A DNA stretch of 10,744 bases from Spirochaetaceae bacterium (GTDB lineage: Bacteria; Spirochaetota; Spirochaetia; B11-G9): positions 1-10,744 of the forward strand of contig DAOVSY010000074.1 of assembly GCA_030633365.1 (NCBI GenBank), in the 5' to 3' direction. This document shows, one piece after another, positions 4,995-10,744 of the stretch. The notes under the pieces were generated by a model, which was given only the letters and a program-made list of their open reading frames with translations, was not told the origin of the DNA and did not search any database. The translations under genes were made by a program, and so were the position numbers. The stretch's first letter is position 1; each line of letters starts with the position of its first letter.

Positions 4995-7925
4995 TTAGGT
5001 TTCCTTTTTAATAGGGGTTTCTTCTATTTTCCCTGTCTGGAGGTTGAATGTTATAATTAAATTTTTCTTCTCTGAAGTAATTTCATGATATCTTCCATGA
5101 CTCTCAAGGATAACTCCAGGGTATAGAGTTCCTCTTACTGTTATAGTTGATTCAAAATGTTCTTCAAATCTTTCTCTTAGTGTAAATAGACGCAGACCTC
5201 TTTTTTCCATAAGTTTCATAAATTTTAATTTTTGTAATCGTGCATTTTTCAACTTACTATTGGCTTTTTCTTTTTCAAGTTGATGCATTAAAATATCAAT
5301 TTTTGCTATTTGAGTTTTTATTTTCTCAACTTCTTTTTCTTCCAGTTCTATTCTGTCCTGAATTAGATAGTTTTGTCCAAAAGAGACTTCAGTTTTAACA
5401 TTTTTATTATTACCAAGATTCCCAACATTAATTCCACCTGTGGATTTGGTATTGCCACCAATAAGGTTTCCTTTATCTCCAATTAAGTGGAGTTGACCAT
5501 TACATTTAATTTTACATCTCAGGCATGAATTTTTTGCTTTAATGTCACCCACTGCAAGAAGAGTGGCTTGTTCAGCAAATGCCATTTCAATATCTTTTTT
5601 TGATCTGAGTATAGCCTTTCCCCCACCTACAACCCCCTGACCAATAATTATTGATTCTCCTGCAGATACAAGAGATGCTTCAACTCCGCCGGCTATCTGT
5701 ACTTCCCCTCCGGACATAACAAAAAAGCCCTGGGTAACAGAACCACCAATTTTAACTGAACCTGGAAACTTAATATTGCCTTCTTTTAAATCGACATCAC
5801 CCTTAACCATATGAAAATTATTAATAAATAATTTATCCCCGTCCTGAATAAGCTCTCCGGCTACTTCAGATATTAAAGAGATATCGCCATTTTCAACTTT
5901 TACCTCTTTTATTCCATTACCAATTTCAATTTTTGATGGAGGAGCTTCTTTTGCTTTTATTGTAACTCCTGTAACATTCCAACCATCTCTTGCTTCTGTT
6001 TTTGGTGAAAGAATAACTGCAATAAGATCATCTTTTGCAATAGAAGTAATTCGATCCTGATTTTTAAAATCTGCAGAACCATCAGATTTTAGAGAAACAG
6101 CTTTATCATCTGCAATTTTAACTTTCAGTTTGAGACTGCTTATACCGGGTTCAACAGGTGCTGTTCCTGAGGCAATTAGTAGTTTTTTTAATATTTCTCC
6201 GGAATTACTGGCTTCAACTGCTTTTTGTAAGATATCCTCTTTTAAACCTTTGATTATACCGAATTTAACAATTTTGTCCTTTACTTCAGTTTCTGTAAGA
6301 GGAGCCCCGCCATTTTCATCAATAGATAGATATGCTTCCATTTTATCTTCTGATATTTCCAGTTCTATTATTTCACTTTTTGAAGGTCTTACTCTTATTG
6401 TTGTATTTCCCTCGTCTTCATATACATCCAGGAATCCATCAATTTCAGAAATGAGAGTATCTTTATCTCTTTTGAGATTTTCCAGAATTGTAAGATTAGG
6501 TATTTCCCCTGGAAGACCCGGAAGAACTTTGCCATAGATATCTTTCCCGGGTGATCCCGGTTTTGATGGGCTGAACATGACAGCCAGTCCATTCTTTTCA
6601 ATTAAACCTATACTTTTACATTTTTCAATTGGATAGTTATCTAAAGATTCGATTCCCTTTGGTTTTCTTTTTTCATAATCTTTTTTAATTTTTTCTTTAT
6701 GTTCACTTAGTTCATTTGGTTTCATCATTTCACATTCAATACTGAATGTAACTTCTTCGCCAGTTTCCGGAGCTTTTCCCTCGATTAAAATATAATCAAT
6801 CATTTCCAGGCTGGAACTTTTGTAGAAAGTAAGTAAATCTTCTTTTATTTTATTAAAATTTAGTCCTGCAAAACCGCTTTTTTTTATTGCCTCACCTACA
6901 TCATTTAACTTAAGGGCTTTCCCGCCTCCACTATCCTTAACTATATTAAGAAGTCCTTTAGTTCCGTCTTCTGAAGTGCTTATAGAAAATGAAGAATCTC
7001 CATCTTTTGTTAAAGGAAAGTTTTCAAGGTAGGCTCCGGAACTTACAGTTTCTTTAATAATTCTTGAAATTACTGCTTCATCTATTAATTTTTCCGGATC
7101 AATCCCAAGAGATACAGCACTACTGATAACACTTTCTGAAGAAGGTATCATATCCTGGGGTGCGTCGGCAAATATTTTTAAAAATGCACTTGATCTGTTT
7201 TTCGATAGTGAAACTACCCAGGATTTACCTTTAAATGGTATTATTTCGGCCCAGTTTTCACCACGTCTGAAAAATCCGTAAAAATCTGCAATCAATTCAT
7301 TATTTTTTTCTATTATGCCTTTACCTGCATAAAATTCATGTATATCTGGTTTTAACTCTTCTCCCAGAACAGATTGGCCAGGTTTTCCCTCTTCAGCCTT
7401 TCCCAGAACAGCAAGAATAGATCCTGTATCTGCCCATCCTGTCATTATAACTTTTGGATTAATCTCAACAGGCTCTTTTACTGTTTGTTTTTGAACTACA
7501 GTTATAAATTCTTCCTTAGTTTTTCCGAAAGGAAGTTTTGGTTTTTTTTCAACCTTTTTTTTAACTTTAATATTTTTTACTATTTCTCTTGTAATTTCAG
7601 GATCAAATGCAACTTTAAAAATTCTTTCTGCATCAGTTTTTAATTCCTCAGGTATTTCAAGTTTTTCCCATTTGTAGCTTCCTTTTGATTGAGGGACAGG
7701 ACTCTCAGATTCTGCAATAAGAATTTTTAGTTCGGTATCTGTTTTTGTTATTGATTCTTCAGCTTCTTTTATAGATTCTGTAATAATTCCAACTTTTATA
7801 CCTTCAGTTTCAAGTAGTAATTTTATCCTTTTTTCTGTCCACTCTTCTCCATCTTTTTCAGGTGTAAATACTAAATGAGCACTTGTTTTGTTTTTATTAT
7901 ATTCCAGTTCTAAGTTGCCTTTCAA
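4995..7925 (-). CDS. fapA: FapA (DUF342) family protein, very large multi-module form
   Basis: About 976 residues, numbered here from the TTG at 7923-7925. FapA proteins have an N-terminal alpha/beta region and a C-terminal right-handed beta-solenoid. A Vibrio FapA is linked to polar flagellar assembly, but the family is generally poorly understood. Here alpha/beta modules appear four times (about 3-92, 234-308, 312-401, 519-605). A second module with a loop of the PGxxGxxxxG type appears three times (about 157-233, 435-517, 615-710), the clearest being KPGSPGKDIYG. The Gly-rich solenoid runs about 708-850 (IGGSV, SGGEVQIAGGVEASL), followed by a strong coiled coil (857-910) and a short C-terminal beta domain. 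A CxxCxxxC cluster (Cys801, 804, 808) lies in the solenoid. An upstream TTG at 7968-7970 would add 15 residues but lacks a ribosome site and overlaps minD by 35 bp. No signal peptide or membrane helix is seen, so it is probably cytoplasmic. Confidence 0.88.
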   Translation of the reverse strand: MKGNLELEYNKNKTSAHLVFTPEKDGEEWTEKRIKLLLETEGIKVGIITESIKEAEESITKTDTELKILIAESESPVPQSKGSYKWEKLEIPEELKTDAERIFKVAFDPEITREIVKNIKVKKKVEKKPKLPFGKTKEEFITVVQKQTVKEPVEINPKVIMTGWADTGSILAVLGKAEEGKPGQSVLGEELKPDIHEFYAGKGIIEKNNELIADFYGFFRRGENWAEIIPFKGKSWVVSLSKNRSSAFLKIFADAPQDMIPSSESVISSAVSLGIDPEKLIDEAVISRIIKETVSSGAYLENFPLTKDGDSSFSISTSEDGTKGLLNIVKDSGGGKALKLNDVGEAIKKSGFAGLNFNKIKEDLLTFYKSSSLEMIDYILIEGKAPETGEEVTFSIECEMMKPNELSEHKEKIKKDYEKRKPKGIESLDNYPIEKCKSIGLIEKNGLAVMFSPSKPGSPGKDIYGKVLPGLPGEIPNLTILENLKRDKDTLISEIDGFLDVYEDEGNTTIRVRPSKSEIIELEISEDKMEAYLSIDENGGAPLTETEVKDKIVKFGIIKGLKEDILQKAVEASNSGEILKKLLIASGTAPVEPGISSLKLKVKIADDKAVSLKSDGSADFKNQDRITSIAKDDLIAVILSPKTEARDGWNVTGVTIKAKEAPPSKIEIGNGIKEVKVENGDISLISEVAGELIQDGDKLFINNFHMVKGDVDLKEGNIKFPGSVKIGGSVTQGFFVMSGGEVQIAGGVEASLVSAGESIIIGQGVVGGGKAILRSKKDIEMAFAEQATLLAVGDIKAKNSCLRCKIKCNGQLHLIGDKGNLIGGNTKSTGGINVGNLGNNKNVKTEVSFGQNYLIQDRIELEEKEVEKIKTQIAKIDILMHQLEKEKANSKLKNARLQKLKFMKLMEKRGLRLFTLRERFEEHFESTITVRGTLYPGVILESHGRYHEITSEKKNLIITFNLQTGKIEETPIKKET

Positions 7926-7932
7926 TTTAACA

Positions 7933-7937
7933 CACCT
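7933..7937 (-). promoter_or_regulatory. Ribosome binding site deciding the fapA start
   Basis: AGGTG on the minus strand ends 7 nt before the TTG at 7923-7925 and overlaps the minD stop codon (TAG at 7936-7938). The farther TTG at 7968-7970 is preceded by AAAAGCTCAAA, with no purine-rich site. The nearer TTG also starts the protein right at its first beta-strand. This supports, but does not prove, the shorter fapA. Confidence 0.5.
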
Positions 7938-9078
7938 ATACCTTTTTATTCCCTTCTGAGAATTTAACAATTTGAGCTTTTAGAAAATAATTCTCTTTTT
8001 TAAGAGAATTTATTTCATATTGCTGGGATCTAATTGTTTCTACAAGATCACCTTCTGTCAGGGTACCGCTATGGAGTAGATTTTCCATTGCTTCTACCTT
8101 ACTGTCATAATCGATCTCTGCTTCCATTGAGGCTGTAGAATAGCTGTCATTTAGAGCTGATATATCCAGTGGTCTACTTATTTCTTCACCTTTTTCAAGA
8201 ATTTTATCTGCAATTCTATAGATTGCCTGACTTAGAACGGAATTAGGTTTATAAGCAATAATTGGTAATCGTGAATTGAGAGCAATTTCCTGTAGATGAT
8301 CAAAATAAATTATTCCAAGATGTTCAAGGTTTACTCCAAGATATTCCTTACACGATCTTCTGATTTTTACAGATTTTTGGCTGTCTTTGGGGTCTTCCAG
8401 CATATTCATTACAAGCATTGGTTTAAAAATAGACATACTTTCCATAAAAGTGTCGTAACTTTCAGGATCTTCCAATCTTATTTTTTCAATTAGTTTTGGT
8501 ATATAAATCTTTTGAAAGTTTTTTCCTTCCTGTTTTAAGTTATCAAAATATTCCTTTGCCCATGAATCTTTTTTAAAAGAAGTAGACATAAGTCTGAAAA
8601 CAACATTTTTAAGGAAAAGATATGCATTTAAAGTTGCTGTAAGAGCAGGTGCTGTAACAATAACTCCTATTGATGAACTTAAAAAGAAATCTACAGTATT
8701 AAAACTTGTACCTGCACCTAAATCCAGAATTAGATAATCAGCTTCCTGCATATAAAGTTCCCGTACAAGTCTTGTTTTTTGAGTATTATCAAGATTTGCC
8801 ATACCAGGGATTTCACCATCCCCGGGAATAAATTTAAGATTTTTATATTCTGTATCAAATATAATGTCTTTAAAATTCATATTGGGATTACAAAGGAAAG
8901 AACCAATACCATCTTTTACGGATCCTGTTCCCAATATCAGGTGCAGGTTAGAAGCACCAAGATCCAGATCTGCCAGAATTACACTTTTTCCTGCCTGTGC
9001 AAGAGCAATAGCAATATTTGTTGCAAATAAAGACTTCCCTACTCCTCCTTTTCCACTGGCAATGGGCAGAACCTGCAT
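7936..9078 (-). CDS. MinD/ParA (FlhG/YlxH-like) P-loop ATPase
   Basis: This 380-residue deviant-Walker ATPase belongs to the MinD/FlhG group, which places cell-division sites, flagella or other polar structures by ATP-driven dimerisation, often on the membrane. The deviant Walker A is SGKGGVGKS (residues 8-16) with signature Lys10 and P-loop Lys15. The A' motif is ADLDLGASN (36-44), and Walker B is YLILDLGAG with Asp119. An extra ~50-residue helical segment (about 165-215) precedes the base-contact strand MLVMNMLED. The C-terminus ends in a predicted coiled coil (about 346-373, IRSQQYEINSLKKENYFLK), not the short amphipathic membrane helix of MinD. The ATG at 9078 is chosen for its AGGAG 7 nt upstream and because the P-loop then begins at residue 8; an in-frame TTG at 9174 would add 32 residues with no ribosome site. 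Flagellar versus Min-like function cannot be settled from this window. Confidence 0.9.
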   Translation of the reverse strand: MQVLPIASGKGGVGKSLFATNIAIALAQAGKSVILADLDLGASNLHLILGTGSVKDGIGSFLCNPNMNFKDIIFDTEYKNLKFIPGDGEIPGMANLDNTQKTRLVRELYMQEADYLILDLGAGTSFNTVDFFLSSSIGVIVTAPALTATLNAYLFLKNVVFRLMSTSFKKDSWAKEYFDNLKQEGKNFQKIYIPKLIEKIRLEDPESYDTFMESMSIFKPMLVMNMLEDPKDSQKSVKIRRSCKEYLGVNLEHLGIIYFDHLQEIALNSRLPIIAYKPNSVLSQAIYRIADKILEKGEEISRPLDISALNDSYSTASMEAEIDYDSKVEAMENLLHSGTLTEGDLVETIRSQQYEINSLKKENYFLKAQIVKFSEGNKKV

Positions 9079-9085
9079 TAAAACA

Positions 9086-9090
9086 CTCCT
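9086..9090 (-). promoter_or_regulatory. Ribosome binding site deciding the minD-like start
   Basis: A perfect AGGAG on the minus strand lies 7 nt before the ATG at 9076-9078. It rejects the 32-residue N-terminal extension that the open frame would allow. Three of its bases are also the 3' arm of the hairpin at 9088-9103. Confidence 0.75.
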
Positions 9091-9103
9091 ATGGTTGCAT
9101 AGG
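9088..9103 (-). promoter_or_regulatory. Hairpin covering the minD-like ribosome binding site
   Basis: On the minus strand, CCTATG-CAAC-CATAGG is a perfect 6-bp inverted repeat with a 4-nt loop. Its 3' arm contains the AGG of the AGGAG ribosome site for the ATPase gene, so folding would hide the site and lower translation of the ATPase. fapA and lgt follow in the same unit and could be affected. The pairing is read directly; regulation is inference. The stem is short, so chance cannot be excluded. Confidence 0.4.
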
Positions 9104-9131
9104 CGAGCAGGAAGCTTGCTTCCGACCAGCC
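9102..9131. repeat. Imperfect inverted repeat in the minD-like leader
   Basis: A 30-nt symmetrical element: an outer 3-bp stem (GGC/GCC at 9102-9104 and 9129-9131), a 5x5 internal loop, and an inner 6-bp stem GGAAGC/GCTTCC (9110-9115 and 9118-9123) around two bases. In RNA the inner part would fold as a 5-bp stem with a tetraloop. Its outer arm shares bases 9102-9103 with the neighbouring ribosome-site hairpin, so the two outer pairings cannot coexist. It could be a leader RNA structure or an operator for a dimeric regulator; no known riboswitch was recognised. Confidence 0.35.
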
Positions 9132-9226
9132 TTTTATGATGCATATTGTAAGGGTAAGTTTGTGGAGTGGTCAAGACTCAGCCTTTACTTTAACTTTACT
9201 AATTTATATACTCTTTTTTTTAGGAA

Positions 9227-9256
9227 ATTATTAAAAATTACGATATACTTTAACAA
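9227..9256 (-). promoter_or_regulatory. Candidate promoter for the minD-fapA-lgt unit
   Basis: On the minus strand, TTGTTA (9251-9256, 4 of 6 to TTGACA) is separated by 18 nt from AATAAT (9227-9232, 5 of 6 to TATAAT). It would give a leader of about 140 nt containing both hairpins. The region is very AT-rich, so chance matches are likely; a second -10-like TATAAA at about 9203-9208 lacks a good -35. Confidence 0.3.
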
Positions 9257-9289
9257 CATACTTACTGGATAAGCAAAAGACAGTGTCTC

Positions 9290-9320
9290 TTGACAAATGC
9301 GGTAAAAACGAGATGATAAC
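9290..9320 (+). promoter_or_regulatory. Candidate promoter for the protease gene
   Basis: A perfect TTGACA -35 box sits at 9290-9295. The best -10 is GATAAC at 9315-9320 (4 of 6) at a long 19-nt spacing. It would start transcription just upstream of the ribosome site GGAG (9328-9331), leaving a very short leader. The -35 is convincing; the -10 is weak. Confidence 0.4.
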
Positions 9321-9337
9321 AGTAAATGGAGACAGTA

Positions 9338-10744
9338 ATGAAAAATAAAGAGAGATTTTTCTGGATTATATTAAGTGCATTTCTAATAGTTTTTTCCGGG
9401 GTATCCTTTTTTGGCCCAAATCTATTTGCATATCAGTCTAATTCAGAAACAAAAGTGTATTTGGAAAAATTTGAATATTTATTCCAATTTCTTATAGATA
9501 ATTATGTGGATGAGGTACCTGTAGAAGAACTTTATGAAGGAGCACTTAAGGGGCTTTTTGAAAGTCTTGGTGATCCCTATTCATACTATTTAACTGCTGA
9601 TGATATGGAAGATATGAACGATACCACAACAGGAAAATTTGGTGGGGTTGGCCTTTATATCTCAAAACCAGCTCCAGGAAATGTAAGTTCTGATCCTTTG
9701 GATCTTTTTGTTCAGGTTGTTTCTCCTATTGAAGATACACCTGCATACAGAGCTGGTGTTCATGCAGGAGACTACATAACTAAAATTAATGATGAATCTG
9801 TAGCTGAACTTAGTATTGATGAGGTTGTTCATGAATTACGTGGGAATCCTGGAACTAATGTAATAGTTTCGATCCTGCGTGGAAAGGATATTGAATTTGA
9901 AATTACGCTTACAAGAGCAATAATTGAAATTCCTACAGTAAAAGAAGCTATGCTTCCTGGTAAAATAGCTTATTTACGAATTATTCAGTTTACTCCCTTC
10001 ACTGCAGAGAGGGTAAAAGAAGCAATAAAATATTTTGATAGTAATTCATACACTTCTTTGATAATTGATGTAAGAGGGAATCCTGGAGGGCTTCTTGGTT
10101 CTGTTGCAGATATCGGAGATTTCTTTTTATCCAGTGGACCCATTGTATCTACTAAATCCAGAATTCGTAATGAAAATGAGGTTTTTAATTCTACAAGATC
10201 GGTTCTTGTTCCAAAAAATATTCCTATTGCTGTTCTTATAGATAAGGGTTCTGCATCCGCTGCAGAAATTCTGGCTGGTGCTCTTAAAGATACTGGAAGG
10301 GGAACTCTTGTTGGGGAAACCAGCTTTGGGAAGGGGTCTGTGCAAAAGGTAATGGGATTTCATGAAGGTGGTTTAAAACTGACTATTGCAAGATATTATA
10401 CTCCTGCAGATATCAATATTGATAAAATAGGTATTGACCCGGATAGAGAAGTAAAAGAGAAGGAACTGAGTGAAGAGGAGACTGAATCTCTTGGGAGAAT
10501 TCTAAAAGAAAACCTTGTTACTAATTTTATTGATACTCATCCTGATGCAAATAAAACTGCTCAAAGAAATTTTATCAGGGAGCTTAAACAGGATGGTATT
10601 ATTCTTGAAGACCGGATATTAGAAAAATTGATTCGAAATGAATACAATATGAATTTAGACTCTCCTCCTGTTTATGATCTTGAATTTGATATAATTCTTC
10701 AGGAGGCTGTTAGAATGTTAAACACCGGGGAGATTAAAGGGCAA
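9338..10744 (+). CDS. ctp: S41 family C-terminal processing peptidase (3' end cut off)
   Basis: The frame is open to the window edge, giving 469 residues. Tail-specific (CtpA/Prc-type) proteases act outside the inner membrane and trim or degrade envelope proteins from their C-termini. An N-terminal hydrophobic segment (about residues 8-26, after Lys/Arg) gives a signal peptide or anchor, with possible cleavage after Ala31. A PDZ domain spans about 100-195 (GGVGLYIS, AYRAGVHAGDYITKIN, VVHELRGNPGTNV). The protease core contains the DVRGNPGGLL strand-loop and the Ser/Lys dyad: Ser307 in KGSASAAEI and Lys332 in FGKGSVQ, 25 residues apart as in E. coli Prc S452/K477, with Gln336 following. The substrate strand ends with YYTPADINID. 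The ATG at 9338 has GGAG 6 nt upstream; an in-frame ATG at 9326 lacks a site. Length suggests the stop lies just past the window. It is divergent from the minD-like gene. Confidence 0.95.
   Translation, partial: MKNKERFFWIILSAFLIVFSGVSFFGPNLFAYQSNSETKVYLEKFEYLFQFLIDNYVDEVPVEELYEGALKGLFESLGDPYSYYLTADDMEDMNDTTTGKFGGVGLYISKPAPGNVSSDPLDLFVQVVSPIEDTPAYRAGVHAGDYITKINDESVAELSIDEVVHELRGNPGTNVIVSILRGKDIEFEITLTRAIIEIPTVKEAMLPGKIAYLRIIQFTPFTAERVKEAIKYFDSNSYTSLIIDVRGNPGGLLGSVADIGDFFLSSGPIVSTKSRIRNENEVFNSTRSVLVPKNIPIAVLIDKGSASAAEILAGALKDTGRGTLVGETSFGKGSVQKVMGFHEGGLKLTIARYYTPADINIDKIGIDPDREVKEKELSEEETESLGRILKENLVTNFIDTHPDANKTAQRNFIRELKQDGIILEDRILEKLIRNEYNMNLDSPPVYDLEFDIILQEAVRMLNTGEIKGQ

Noticed and set aside
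6130..6537. 135-residue open frame on the plus strand inside fapA
   Set aside because: It lies wholly antisense to a well-supported domain-bearing gene, its composition is Ser/Ile-rich as expected for a shadow frame, and it shows no motif.
9079..9174. 32-residue N-terminal extension of the MinD-like ATPase from a TTG at 9174
   Set aside because: The frame is open, but the TTG has no ribosome site, while the ATG at 9078 has AGGAG at ideal spacing and places the P-loop at residue 8. The extension would also cover both leader hairpins.
9080..9230. tRNA or known riboswitch (such as a c-di-GMP aptamer) in the divergent region
   Set aside because: No cloverleaf or conserved aptamer core was found; only the simple hairpins listed.
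10127..10363. 78-residue minus-strand open frame inside the protease gene
   Set aside because: It overlaps the catalytic Ser/Lys region on the other strand and shows no protein features.

Overview
The window is AT-rich, densely coded bacterial chromosome with seven complete genes and two genes cut by the window edges. Gene order suggests a spirochaete. A MinD/YlxH-type ATPase beside lgt, with a divergent carboxyl-terminal processing protease, resembles the ctp / ylxH / lgt neighbourhood I remember from Borrelia. This assignment is inference from gene content and low GC, not from a search.

Layout. (1) Positions 1-1270, plus strand: the 3' part of leuC and all of leuD, one nucleotide apart. 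They encode the two subunits of isopropylmalate isomerase for leucine synthesis. (2) 1349-2623, plus strand: a patatin-like phospholipase with its catalytic motifs intact and a long uncharacterised C-terminal region. Its 3' end overlaps the next, convergent gene by 9 bp. (3) 2615-3907, minus strand: a two-gene unit of a sigma-70 family factor (alternative, RpoS-like) followed 9 nt later by a stand-alone receiver protein whose active site is partly degenerate. (4) 4023-9078, minus strand: a tight three-gene unit of MinD/FlhG-like ATPase, a very large FapA (DUF342) protein, and lgt. It ends at a strong hairpin at 3985-4013, just before the sigma unit. (5) 9079-9337: a divergent intergenic region with two candidate promoters and two hairpins in the minD leader, one of which covers the minD ribosome binding site. 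(6) 9338 to the end, plus strand: a nearly complete S41 C-terminal processing protease with a signal sequence, PDZ domain and Ser/Lys dyad.

How it fits together: the minus-strand block joins an envelope or polarity module (MinD-like ATPase plus beta-solenoid FapA) to lipoprotein biogenesis (Lgt), then to a stress-type sigma factor with a possible receiver partner. The divergent protease also acts in the envelope. No mobile element, CRISPR array, tRNA or rRNA was seen. The parts most worth a second look are the multi-module FapA and its pairing with the MinD-like ATPase, the sigma/degenerate-receiver couplet, and the ribosome-site hairpin in the minD leader. None of these by itself proves a new system.
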